This document shows positions 8,516 to 16,610 of a stretch of DNA of 39,073 nt, piece after piece. The notes under the pieces were generated by a model, which saw only the letters and a list, made by a program, of their open reading frames with translations, was not told where the DNA came from and made no database searches. Each line of letters opens with the position of its first letter. The stretch's first letter is position 1. Position numbers and translations under genes: made by a program. Source of the stretch: Nitrospira sp. (GTDB taxonomy: Bacteria; Nitrospirota; Nitrospiria; Nitrospirales; Nitrospiraceae); the NCBI GenBank assembly GCA_019636815.1, contig JAHBWT010000037.1, positions 1 through 39,073 of the forward strand, read 5' to 3'.

Positions 8516-9850
8516 ATGCATATTAGTGTGATTGGAACCGGTTACGTCGGACTCGTTACTGGGGCGTGCTTTGCTGAGTTCGGCGTTCATGTCACATGCA
8601 TGGATAACGATGCTCGGCGAATCGAGAAGCTTGAAAAAGGTGACGTTCCGTTTTATGAGCCTGGTATCACCGAGTTAGTGGCCAAAGGGGTTCGAGAAGG
8701 TCGACTGAGTTTCACAACGGATATTGCCAAGGCGGTTGACAAAGCGCTCGTCATCTTCATTGCCGTCGGAACCCCACCGAGGGGCGATGGCTCTGCGGAT
8801 TTATCCTATGTCGAAGAAGTCGGCAAGGGAATCGCACGCCACATGACCGGATACAAAGTCATTGTGACCAAGTCGACGGTACCGGTGGGCACTGGTCAAC
8901 GACTTCGCGAAGTCATCAAAAAGTCCCAGGCGAACGCATTTCAATTCGACATTGTGTCGAACCCGGAGTTCTTACGAGAAGGGTCAGCCATCGAAGATTT
9001 TCTACGCCCGAATCGAGTGGTTATCGGGGCCGATAGCGATCATGCCGTCGCGATCATGAAAGATCTGTATCGTCCGTTGTACCTGATCGAGACTCCCATT
9101 GTTGTGACCGACATCCCTACCGCCGAACTGATTAAATATGCGTCGAACGCGTTTCTCGCCACCAAGATTTCATTCATCAACGAAATGGCCAACCTCTGTG
9201 AGCGTGTCGGTGGGAACGTGCAGATGGTGGCGAAAGGCATGGGGCTGGACAATCGCATCGGCTCGAAGTTTCTGCATGCCGGTGCCGGATTTGGCGGATC
9301 GTGTTTCCCGAAAGACTTGGCGGCGCTCATTCAGGCCGGAGAGCGTGCCGGGTATCCCGTGCAGATTGCACTCGCTGCGTCCAAGGTGAACGAGGATCAG
9401 CGGCACCGCATGGTGGATAAAATTCGTGATGCGGTGGGAGGACTCGGAGGAAAGACGTTGGGTATGCTGGGGCTTTCCTTCAAGCCCAACACGAATGACC
9501 TTCGAGAGGCCCCCGCCCTCGCGATCAGTCAACAGTTGCTGAAAGAAGGGGCCACGGTGCGAGCCTATGATCCGATCGCGCTCGGTGAGGCCTGCAAAAC
9601 CGTCACAGGACTGAAGCCCTGCAAGGATGTCTATGATGTGGCCGAAGGGGCCGATGCCTTGATCATCATGACCGAATGGAATCAGTTCAGAAGCCTCGAT
9701 TTTGAACGGCTCAAAGGGATCATGAAAGCGCCGGTGTTGATCGACCTGCGCAACGTGTACGACCCTGACCGTGTCGTCAGATTCGGCTTTCACTACATAT
9801 CGGTCGGTCGTCCCAACGAGCGGCCTTCTGCAGCGGGATCGTCTGTGTAA
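8516..9850 (+). CDS. ugd: UDP-glucose 6-dehydrogenase
   Basis: This 444-residue enzyme oxidises UDP-glucose to UDP-glucuronate in two NAD-dependent steps, supplying precursors for capsule, exopolysaccharide or LPS sugars in the cytoplasm. It starts with the NAD-binding motif GTGYVGLVTG (7-16). It carries STVPVGT (about 120-126), the SNPEFLREGSA segment (about 148-158), K207 in ELIKYASNAFLATK, and the catalytic Cys263 in GAGFGGSCFPKDL. A C-terminal UDP-binding domain (LGLSFKPNTNDLREAPA) follows. The start at 8516 is chosen because AAGGAGG lies 7 bases upstream and because the family begins at this beta-strand; a longer frame from 8471 would add 15 non-homologous residues. Length is normal. Confidence 0.95.
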   Translation: MHISVIGTGYVGLVTGACFAEFGVHVTCMDNDARRIEKLEKGDVPFYEPGITELVAKGVREGRLSFTTDIAKAVDKALVIFIAVGTPPRGDGSADLSYVEEVGKGIARHMTGYKVIVTKSTVPVGTGQRLREVIKKSQANAFQFDIVSNPEFLREGSAIEDFLRPNRVVIGADSDHAVAIMKDLYRPLYLIETPIVVTDIPTAELIKYASNAFLATKISFINEMANLCERVGGNVQMVAKGMGLDNRIGSKFLHAGAGFGGSCFPKDLAALIQAGERAGYPVQIALAASKVNEDQRHRMVDKIRDAVGGLGGKTLGMLGLSFKPNTNDLREAPALAISQQLLKEGATVRAYDPIALGEACKTVTGLKPCKDVYDVAEGADALIIMTEWNQFRSLDFERLKGIMKAPVLIDLRNVYDPDRVVRFGFHYISVGRPNERPSAAGSSV

Positions 9851-9852
9851 GG

Positions 9853-10560
9853 CTAGGTCAATCTCGGCAGCTCGGTCTTGGCCTTATCATCTTTGGTTTT
9901 CGGCTTATATCCCATGCGGTCCAAGACCTTCATGATTCGTGTCTTCAGCCGGTCGTCGGCGTCGGGCAACGCGGTCGCCAGCGGTTCAACGGCCGGCTTG
10001 CCGATCTTCCGGAGAATCTCGGTCGCCGATTGGCGAATCTCGTCTTCCTCGGAGACCAGCAATGGAATCAGTGAAGGAACGGACGGGCCGCCAAGCTTGA
10101 TCAACGAATCATAGGCCCGTTGCCGAACATCGCCGACCTCGTCGTTCAGTGCGGCCACTAAAGGGTCGACGGCGCGGGGGTCTTTCAGCTCGCCCAACAC
10201 TTCTGCGGCGTACTTGCGGTTCAACCAGTGCGAATCATTCAGGTCGAGCAGCATCGCGTCCGCCCGGGCGGTGTTCGGATCTTTGGGGCGAATTCTGAAA
10301 CTTGTGGCAACTCGTTTCCCGCCTTCCTCTACGACACGGATGGTTGCTCCATCACCGGCTTTCAATTTTTTAAGATCGTCCAGAGCCTCCTCGGCCACAT
10401 CGAGGACAACGGTCTTGCCGTCGTAGGCCAGGAGCTCGACTTCGAGCTGCCTGCTCTCCGGATTGACCGCGACCACTCGTTCCGTCACCAAGTTGAACCC
10501 GTCCTTCTTCTCTCCGCCTTTCGGAGCGATTTGAATCAGCTTTGGAGCTTCGTCCGCCAT
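9853..10560 (-). CDS. HEAT-repeat protein with a separate N-terminal domain
   Basis: This is the last gene of the seven-gene minus-strand operon and encodes 235 residues. Residues about 1-85 are not HEAT. They contain alternating beta-strand-like segments (LVTERVVAVNPESRQLEVEL, then ATIRVVEEGGKRVATSF) and may form a small beta-barrel. Residues about 95-215 contain about four PBS-lyase-type HEAT repeats (LGELKDPRAVDPLVAAL, VRQRAYDSLIKLGGPSVPSL). The C-terminus has LDRMGYKP, related to the LGW.P ending of its paralogues, then a Lys-rich tail. There is no signal peptide, so it is probably cytoplasmic. GAGGA precedes the ATG. The role is likely scaffold or protein interaction; no enzymatic residues are seen. 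Confidence 0.75.
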   Translation of the reverse strand: MADEAPKLIQIAPKGGEKKDGFNLVTERVVAVNPESRQLEVELLAYDGKTVVLDVAEEALDDLKKLKAGDGATIRVVEEGGKRVATSFRIRPKDPNTARADAMLLDLNDSHWLNRKYAAEVLGELKDPRAVDPLVAALNDEVGDVRQRAYDSLIKLGGPSVPSLIPLLVSEEDEIRQSATEILRKIGKPAVEPLATALPDADDRLKTRIMKVLDRMGYKPKTKDDKAKTELPRLT

Positions 10561-10586
10561 GGGTCGTTATCCTCTGTTGGAATAAA

Positions 10587-11354
10587 TTATTGCGATGTAG
10601 GTTTCCATCCAAGACTGGCCAGTACCGCCTCGACCGTTTCTTGTACCATCGTGTTCTCGTCTTCAAGCAGCGGCAACAGGGGCTGAATAGCTTCTTTCGC
10701 ACCGAGCCGAGCAAGCGATTCTGCGGCATTTCGTCGGACCAGCCAATCCTCATCCTTCAGTGATTCCATCAACGGCGTGATGCCTCTTGGATCGCCGATT
10801 TTCCCCAACGCTTCCGCCGCATGACGGCGAACCATCCAATTGGCACCTAGAAGCCCGTCGATCAATGCTTCGACCGCCCGCACATCCCCGATCTTTTTCA
10901 GGACTCGCGCCGCATCCTCGCGCAGGGTGCTGTCCATGAGGGCATTGATGAGCCCAGGCACCGCTTGCGAATCGCCGATCCGCTCAAGAGCCCATACCGC
11001 CGCCGTGCGGACCGCACCGTCTCGGTCCTTTATCGCTCCGACCAACGGCTCCACGGCCCGCCTGTCACGCAATTTTCCGAGTGCCGAGGCCGCCTGTTCT
11101 CTGATCGCCCATGACTCGTCCTGTAACGCGTCGATCATCGGTTCGACGACCGATGGCCCCATTCGGACGACCGCACTGGTCGCGGCTTCTCGAATGACCG
11201 CGTCTTCGTCGGCCATGAGGTCGATCAATCGAGGCAGCGCTTCCGGGCCGGTCTGGCCGAGGCTTGCGATAGCGTGCTCGCGCAGAGCTTCGTTATCGTC
11301 GTGCAACGCCTGTATCAGCAGCTCAATTCGACCGGATGCTCCTGGTTCAGTCAT
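10587..11354 (-). CDS. PBS-lyase-type HEAT-repeat protein
   Basis: This 255-residue protein is made almost entirely of about eight tandem repeats of roughly 31 residues with the pattern VREQAASALGKLRDRRAVEPLVGAIKD. It ends in VLASLGWKP, the C-terminal signature shared with neighbouring paralogues. The start codon overlaps the end of the preceding gene by 8 bases, so expression is coupled. It has no signal peptide or transmembrane segment. HEAT repeats form a curved alpha-solenoid for protein binding. The phycobilisome-lyase subfamily name reflects sequence type only, because no bilin pathway gene is present here. Confidence 0.8.
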   Translation of the reverse strand: MTEPGASGRIELLIQALHDDNEALREHAIASLGQTGPEALPRLIDLMADEDAVIREAATSAVVRMGPSVVEPMIDALQDESWAIREQAASALGKLRDRRAVEPLVGAIKDRDGAVRTAAVWALERIGDSQAVPGLINALMDSTLREDAARVLKKIGDVRAVEALIDGLLGANWMVRRHAAEALGKIGDPRGITPLMESLKDEDWLVRRNAAESLARLGAKEAIQPLLPLLEDENTMVQETVEAVLASLGWKPTSQ

Positions 11355-12447
11355 GCTCGGTTCCCTCTACGTGGGTGTGGGTTTCCATGGCCGTGAGCGC
11401 GTCGAGCTTGTCTGCGATCAGGCCGGCATTGTAGGCGACCAGGCCGTCACGATCGGTCTTGAGCCGATCAAACAGCTCTTTATGCGGGCGCAAGATTCCC
11501 ACATCCTTGATCTTGGCTAAGGCTTCCATCGCATACACCCGTAACGGGCGGATCGGAAGGGCATCGAGATAGAGCCGAGTCGGACGGGCATCGCCGATCA
11601 ACCCGAGCGCCTTGATCGCCAACTCTTTGACGCCGGTGTCCTTGTCATGTTCCAACCGTTTCATCAATGGTTCAACCGCCCGCACATCCCCGATTTTCCC
11701 CAGTAAGTCCGCGGCCGCTTCACGTACAAGCCAGTCATCGTCCTCAAGGTATTCGATGAGGATCTCTACGCTTGGGCGTCCGATTCCAAGCAGATCGATG
11801 ACCGTGGCCATCCGCGCCTCTTCGCGCTCGCTGGCCCCTTCGACCTCCCGTAACTCGTTGAACGTCGCATCGATCCGCTCGCGGATCGCGCTCAATTTCT
11901 TCAACGTGCCGACGGCGATGTCGCGGACGACCGGCTGACCCATCGCATCGATGAACGCATCGACCGACCGAGGATCCAATAATTGATCCAGCATCGAAGC
12001 GGCGGCAACCTGTGCCTCCGTGTCTGAATGTTTCAACATCTCACATAACGGAAAGATGGCGGTTGGAATCGCCCCGATCAAATGAATCAGCACCCGCTTT
12101 CGTAGACCATCGGGTGTCTTCGGAAGCAAGGCAACCAATGCGCGGGCCGTGTCCGTATCGAGCATCCCCGCCATCTGTTCAAGGGCCGCTGCACCCGCGC
12201 CTCGGACAGCCTCCTCATCATGTTCAAGGAGCTCGACCAAAGCCACGCCGGCCCGAGGGTCCTTGATTCGAGCCAACATCGCGGCGGCTTCCTTCTTCAG
12301 CTCTGTCGGCCCAGACCGTAGGGCCCCAACAAGCGCTTGGACGGACCGAGGTCCGCCCGCCACACAGGCCGCCGTCGCTCGCATGCGTCGCCAATCTTCT
12401 TCATGAATCAGTTCCGAGACCAGTGTCTCAATTGTTTCCTTCGACAT
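11347..12447 (-). CDS. HEAT-repeat protein, more divergent
   Basis: This 366-residue alpha-solenoid protein is the least regular of the five paralogues. Early repeats are diverged (residues about 20-200). A region at about 195-220 rich in Glu/Arg (LREVEGASEREEARMATVID) may form an extra helix. Clear repeats resume at about 225-300 (VREAAADLLGKIGDVRAVEPLMKRL). The C-terminus (THTHVEGTEHD) lacks the LGW.P ending of the others and is His/Glu/Asp-rich, which could bind a metal (inference). Only four bases separate it from the upstream gene, and it overlaps the downstream start by 8 bases. Confidence 0.75.
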   Translation of the reverse strand: MSKETIETLVSELIHEEDWRRMRATAACVAGGPRSVQALVGALRSGPTELKKEAAAMLARIKDPRAGVALVELLEHDEEAVRGAGAAALEQMAGMLDTDTARALVALLPKTPDGLRKRVLIHLIGAIPTAIFPLCEMLKHSDTEAQVAAASMLDQLLDPRSVDAFIDAMGQPVVRDIAVGTLKKLSAIRERIDATFNELREVEGASEREEARMATVIDLLGIGRPSVEILIEYLEDDDWLVREAAADLLGKIGDVRAVEPLMKRLEHDKDTGVKELAIKALGLIGDARPTRLYLDALPIRPLRVYAMEALAKIKDVGILRPHKELFDRLKTDRDGLVAYNAGLIADKLDALTAMETHTHVEGTEHD

Positions 12448-12451
12448 GATT

Positions 12452-13549
12452 TCACGAATGAATGGTCGATATCCGCTGCGGGTTCCACCCGGCCTGAGTC
12501 AGAGTTTCACGGACATGGAACCGGAGATTGTCGTCTTGAGACCGGGTCAAGAGTGGAATCAGAAATGGAATGACCTTGGAGCCAAACCTGGCCAATGCCG
12601 ATGCCGCCTCTGCTCTGGTCCATGTCGGTTCCAAGGCCGCGACGAGTGAAGAAATCGCCCGATCGTCGCCGATTTCGCCCAGCGCGCGCGCCGCGCCGCC
12701 CTGCGTAATGAGTTCTTCATTCCAACCATCTCCGCAGCTAGCCGCTGTCTTGCTCGCTTCTGGGAGACCCGCTTCCGCCAGAAGCTCGATCAGCACAGGA
12801 ACGGCACGAGCATCACCGATTTTGCCGAGTGCTTCGACTGCGACGGTCCGCAAGCCAGGATCACGCACGATCGCGCATAAATGTTCCACAGCCCGAGGAT
12901 CACCGATCTCCCCCAGGGCTCGTGCGGCATCTTCGCGAACCGCCGAATCTTGATCGTTGAACAAAACCGAAAGCAGCGGCTCGACCGCCTGTGGCGATCG
13001 GGTCTTGCTTAATGCTTCTACGGCGTGTAGACGAACCAGCCATTCTTTATGTCGCAAGGCGTCCACCAACGATGGAACGGCTGGGTCGCCGATTGCGGCC
13101 AGTCCTGCAGCGGCTTCCTCACGCACCGCTTTAACCTTGTCGTGGAGCAGCGGCATGAGAGGCACGATCGCATCCGGGTGCCGTACCAAACTCAATGCCT
13201 TGGCTGCGTGCATCCTGACGATCCAGTCACTGCTGCGGAGGGCCTTGATGAGCGCGCTGAGCACCCGCTCATCTGCGATGGTGGACAAAATTGCCGATGC
13301 CGACTCCTGGACTGAAAGGTCAGGCTGATCGAGACAGGCACCGAGGGCCTCAACCGACTGGGCTCCGATCCCGCGTAATGCTTCTATCGCCGCCTCACGA
13401 ACGGAACGGTCTGGGTCCCGAAGGAGCGCGATCAGGGGAGTTACGGCACGAGGATCCCTGAAAGTGCCGAGAAGATGAGCCGCGTCTTCCCGGATTGCCC
13501 AGTCTTCGTCTCTGAGTGCAGCAATCTGTTCCGAGACAGCATCGGTCAT
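12452..13549 (-). CDS. PBS-lyase-type HEAT-repeat protein
   Basis: This protein has 365 residues from the ATG at 13549. The start is chosen over the TTG at 13567 because it gives MTDAVSEQIAALRDEDWAIR, which parallels the MTDALEDL start of the upstream paralogue. Roughly eleven tandem HEAT repeats follow (for example VREDAARALGEIGDPRAVEHL), interrupted at about 275-300 by a Gly/Ser/Glu-containing loop with a Cys (AASCGDGWNEELITQGG). It ends in LTQAGWNPQRI, the shared terminal signature. No export signal is seen. It is the second of five consecutive HEAT genes, probably arisen by tandem duplication. Confidence 0.8.
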   Translation of the reverse strand: MTDAVSEQIAALRDEDWAIREDAAHLLGTFRDPRAVTPLIALLRDPDRSVREAAIEALRGIGAQSVEALGACLDQPDLSVQESASAILSTIADERVLSALIKALRSSDWIVRMHAAKALSLVRHPDAIVPLMPLLHDKVKAVREEAAAGLAAIGDPAVPSLVDALRHKEWLVRLHAVEALSKTRSPQAVEPLLSVLFNDQDSAVREDAARALGEIGDPRAVEHLCAIVRDPGLRTVAVEALGKIGDARAVPVLIELLAEAGLPEASKTAASCGDGWNEELITQGGAARALGEIGDDRAISSLVAALEPTWTRAEAASALARFGSKVIPFLIPLLTRSQDDNLRFHVRETLTQAGWNPQRISTIHS

Positions 13550-13575
13550 GGTGGTAGTGATCCTCAAGGGCTCAA

Positions 13576-14931
13576 TTAGGCCGTGTCGCCGGATGGTCCG
13601 AATCGTCCGGTCTGTCCCAATGGCCGATCGACTCGCAGATTGTCGGCTTGGCTTGAGCTGATTTCCACCTCTTCATCAGGTGGCGCCCATCCAAGCTTTT
13701 CCAAGGTTTCGAGCGTGATCTGCTTCAAGGCATCTTTTGCCGTCAACCGCACAGAGGCGTAGGAGAGCACCCGTTCTTTCTCGGCCTCGACCTCGGAGGC
13801 TTTCGGATCGTAGAGGAAGGAGATCAGTGGTTCGATGGCGGCATCGCCGATGACGGTCAGAGCGGACGCCGCCTTTTCACGTAGCACGCCGTCTTTCAGC
13901 AACATGATCAAATCCGGAATGACACGGGGGTCGCGGAATTGTCCCAGGGCGGTTGCCGCCGCCTCCTTGATGAACGCCTCTTCGCTGACGATGCACCCAG
14001 GTGTCGGCGAGCCTTCTTGCTTGATCCCTTTTCCTTTCAGAGCATCCAATACGGCAGGAAGTGCGCGTGAATCCCCGATCATGCCCAGGGAGGCAATCGC
14101 ATGCCGCTTCACGGCTCCATCTTTCATCGCTTCTATCAGCGCGTCAATCGCCCGAGAATCCCCGATCATGCCGAGCGCGATGGTCGCATCTTCGCGAACG
14201 GCTCGATCCGAGTCTTTCAGCGCCGCAATCAGCGCCTCCACCACCTTTAAGTCTCTTACCCAGGTCCTGCCGATTTGATAGTCCGTCGTCATTCCACCCA
14301 GTGCGCGGGCGGCGTGACATCGAACCACGAAATCCTTATCCTTCAGACTTTCGATCAAGGGATCGACGGAGGCATCTCCGATGTAAACGAGCGCGGTTCC
14401 CGCTGTTTCGCGCACAATCTTGGAGGAGTCTCTGAACAGCTTGACGAGAGCTGGGACGGCCTTAGGATCGGCGATTTTACCCAAGGCTTCTGCAGCGGCA
14501 CTCTTAACGGCACCGTCGCGATCGCGACAGGCGAGCATCAATGCATCGACCGATCGCGGATCCTTGAGTTTGCCGGCGGCTTTCGCAGCGTGTTCACGTA
14601 CGCGCCAGCGTTCGTCCTTCAGACTTGCCATCAGTCGATCGAGCACGCTCGGGCCCATTCGCGCCGTTGCGTCCACGGCTTGATCTCGAACTTCCATGAT
14701 GGGATCGTTGAACAGACCGATCAAGGCTTCGAGAGCCTTGGGCCCGCCGATTTTTGAAACACCACAGCCGGCATGAGCGCGAACGGACCAAAAGTCGTCG
14801 CTGCATGCGCCGATCAGCGCATCCAAGGTAGCGGGGGCGCCCAGGTCCGCAAGGGTTTTTGCCGCTTCCTCACGGGTGGCATCGTCCACGTCTTCAAGCG
14901 CTTCTAAGAGATCTTCGAGTGCATCAGTCAT
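13576..14931 (-). CDS. Long PBS-lyase-type HEAT-repeat protein
   Basis: At 451 residues, this is the longest and most regular HEAT protein in the operon. It has about eleven to twelve repeats from residue 10 to about 370 (VREHAAKAAGKLKDPRSVDALM, VREDATIALGMIGDSRAIDALIE). Two loops break the solenoid: one at about residues 220-235 (TTDYQIGRTWVRD) and one at about 310-330 that contains GSPTPGCIVSEEAF. The C-terminal part holds LETLEKLGWAPPDEE, the family-ending motif, and a short Ser/Gly/Arg tail. The start overlaps the end of the small secreted protein gene by 8 bases. It probably acts as a scaffold; no catalytic site is visible. Confidence 0.8.
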   Translation of the reverse strand: MTDALEDLLEALEDVDDATREEAAKTLADLGAPATLDALIGACSDDFWSVRAHAGCGVSKIGGPKALEALIGLFNDPIMEVRDQAVDATARMGPSVLDRLMASLKDERWRVREHAAKAAGKLKDPRSVDALMLACRDRDGAVKSAAAEALGKIADPKAVPALVKLFRDSSKIVRETAGTALVYIGDASVDPLIESLKDKDFVVRCHAARALGGMTTDYQIGRTWVRDLKVVEALIAALKDSDRAVREDATIALGMIGDSRAIDALIEAMKDGAVKRHAIASLGMIGDSRALPAVLDALKGKGIKQEGSPTPGCIVSEEAFIKEAAATALGQFRDPRVIPDLIMLLKDGVLREKAASALTVIGDAAIEPLISFLYDPKASEVEAEKERVLSYASVRLTAKDALKQITLETLEKLGWAPPDEEVEISSSQADNLRVDRPLGQTGRFGPSGDTA

Positions 14932-15388
14932 GGCTAGGGGTCTGCTCGTAGTAGGGGTCAGGCTGTCCGCCGTGAGGGTACGTTCGCTTACACAGGATCA
15001 CCAAAGTTGTCGTTCCACGGCCCTGGACGCACTGGTCCAATGACGTTGAGAAATCAAGCGTGCCGCTCAGATTAACGGTAAAGGGAAAGTCGAAGGTGAA
15101 GCCGATGAATTTGTATTTCCCCGGCCGTAACTGTAGTTCGCGAAGTTCCGATGTCTTAGGGGCATCGAGCGACTCCGGGTCGGAATTCCAGATGGAGGGG
15201 GTGATGCCCGGCACTTGCCACCATGAAGTCGGCACCAATTTCGTTGCATCGATGGTAATCTGGTGCGCTTTGAGATGAGCGGGTGGCTCCCCGGCGAAGC
15301 TCCATTGGGAAGAAGCGATCGTCAGCAGAACGGCCAGCGTCCACCTGAATATTATGAACCGCCGTCGTATCATAACGTCGTCGAGCAT
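14924..15388 (-). CDS. Small exported protein of unknown function
   Basis: This 154-residue protein has an N-terminal signal peptide: basic residues IRRR, a hydrophobic core IFRWTLAVLLTIASSQW, and a probable cleavage after SFAG. The mature part contains VTLs such as LRPGKYKFIGFTFDFPFTVN and reads like a small beta-rich domain with two Cys residues near the end (DQCVQGRGTT, ILCKRTYPHG), which could form a disulfide in the periplasm. The start may be the ATG at 15388 or the one at 15373 (MIRRRF). It lies 6 bases after the phosphatase-like gene and overlaps the first HEAT gene, so it is part of the operon. I do not recognise the family. Confidence 0.65.
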   Translation of the reverse strand: MLDDVMIRRRFIIFRWTLAVLLTIASSQWSFAGEPPAHLKAHQITIDATKLVPTSWWQVPGITPSIWNSDPESLDAPKTSELRELQLRPGKYKFIGFTFDFPFTVNLSGTLDFSTSLDQCVQGRGTTTLVILCKRTYPHGGQPDPYYEQTPSHD

Positions 15389-15394
15389 GGATCG

Positions 15395-16423
15395 TTAACG
15401 CTTCTTCGCGCGTGGCACAGAATTCTGGGTTGCCGCCGTTGTTTGAAAAATTTCTTCCACGACCTGACTGTCCCATTCGGTGTGGGTTTCAAGCCTGAGG
15501 ATCCGCATCACCGTGGCACCGGTGTCGATGATGGATACCGGCTGATGGATGGTTTGGCCGCGCTTGATCCCTGCACCTGAGACGATCCAGGGAACGACCG
15601 GCGTATCGCTCGTCGGGGTCTCGCCTCCGGGGTCGGTTCCCTTTCCACTGAGCGCCGTGACGAGAACGGTAGTCCGGTCCAAGAGTTTGTGGTGCGTGAA
15701 GAGATCCAGAACGGATTTCATCGACGCGTCGACGGCTTGCAGGGCGTCTCGATACTCCTTTGAATTCCATCCGTAGGTTACTCCGGCCCTGCCTGCTTCC
15801 GGAAGATGAACCACCAGCAAATGGGGCAACGAGAGTACTGCATGGCCATAGCCATGCCCGCTTGTGGCTTTCTGGAAATACTGCTGGATATAGGCGACGA
15901 GTTTTTGCGAGCCGCACTCGGGCCGCAACGCCCCGCAGAGTTGATAGTCGGTGTAGGGAGTTGGTTTGGCCAGCTGATAGAGGGACTCCTCCATAAAAAA
16001 GATGGCGCTATCACGGCCTCCGCTCAAATCCAGATAGTCGAAGAGACTGGGTGGGCGCGGGTAGCCTCGGCTGAACTCAAACGAATTCCAGGTGATCCCA
16101 TGCTTCTCCACCGGCATGCCGGTAATCAGTGAAGCCATCGTTGGCAGTCGCAGGGCCGGCTCGACCCCGCCTGCGGTCCAGGTAACGGATCCCTCCTTGA
16201 TCAGCTTCTTCAGGACCGGCATTGCGGCGCCTTTGAGCGAATCGTGGCTAAACCCCTCCAGAACGAAAAGAACGACATGTTCTGCCTGAGAGCCGGGAGA
16301 GGGAGTTCCCTTGTCGGCTGGGGTGGCCGCACTACTGCCGGTTGGGGTCCCGATTTCGAGCAAGAGGGCTAGTAACCCAAGAAAGACCAGAGAAAAACAC
16401 CGAGAAGAATGTCGCATGACCAA
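15395..16423 (-). CDS. Exported alkaline-phosphatase-fold protein with lost catalytic residues
   Basis: This is the first gene of the operon and encodes 342 residues. An N-terminal signal sequence (about 1-32) is followed by a type I phosphodiesterase/nucleotide pyrophosphatase-like fold: VVLFVLEGFSHDSLKG (50-65), LPTMASLITGMPVEKHGITWN (93-113), the EYRDALQAVDASM segment (about 223-235), VVPWIVSGAGIKRG (276-289) and SIIDTGATVMRIL (297-309). The metal and nucleophile positions look replaced: LEG instead of LDG at 56, Arg where the nucleophile Thr/Ser precedes the P-x-x-A-S-L segment, EAGRAGV instead of D..GH at about 209-215, and ALSGKG instead of SDHGM at 257-262. I infer a periplasmic pseudoenzyme, perhaps a binding protein. 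GAGGAT lies upstream of the ATG. Confidence 0.7.
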   Translation of the reverse strand: MVMRHSSRCFSLVFLGLLALLLEIGTPTGSSAATPADKGTPSPGSQAEHVVLFVLEGFSHDSLKGAAMPVLKKLIKEGSVTWTAGGVEPALRLPTMASLITGMPVEKHGITWNSFEFSRGYPRPPSLFDYLDLSGGRDSAIFFMEESLYQLAKPTPYTDYQLCGALRPECGSQKLVAYIQQYFQKATSGHGYGHAVLSLPHLLVVHLPEAGRAGVTYGWNSKEYRDALQAVDASMKSVLDLFTHHKLLDRTTVLVTALSGKGTDPGGETPTSDTPVVPWIVSGAGIKRGQTIHQPVSIIDTGATVMRILRLETHTEWDSQVVEEIFQTTAATQNSVPRAKKR

Positions 16424-16610
16424 AAATAATCCTCATACTTACTAGCAGGTGACTGAGTACCCTATCATGCAAATTTTCTGGAAGGCAAGGTGGGGCGATG
16501 CTTTAGCAGAATGCTGGCCAGGTTGCGTTGCGGGTGTTAAGCTGAAAAGTGACCGTTTCTGGTGCTCTCGTACCTAAGTTGCTCTTATTATGAAGAGATA
16601 AGGGTAGGTG

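Noticed and set aside
10840..11520. Plus-strand ORF of 226 codons over HEAT genes
   Set aside because: It is the antisense shadow of two HEAT-repeat genes and is Ser/Arg-rich without a fold.
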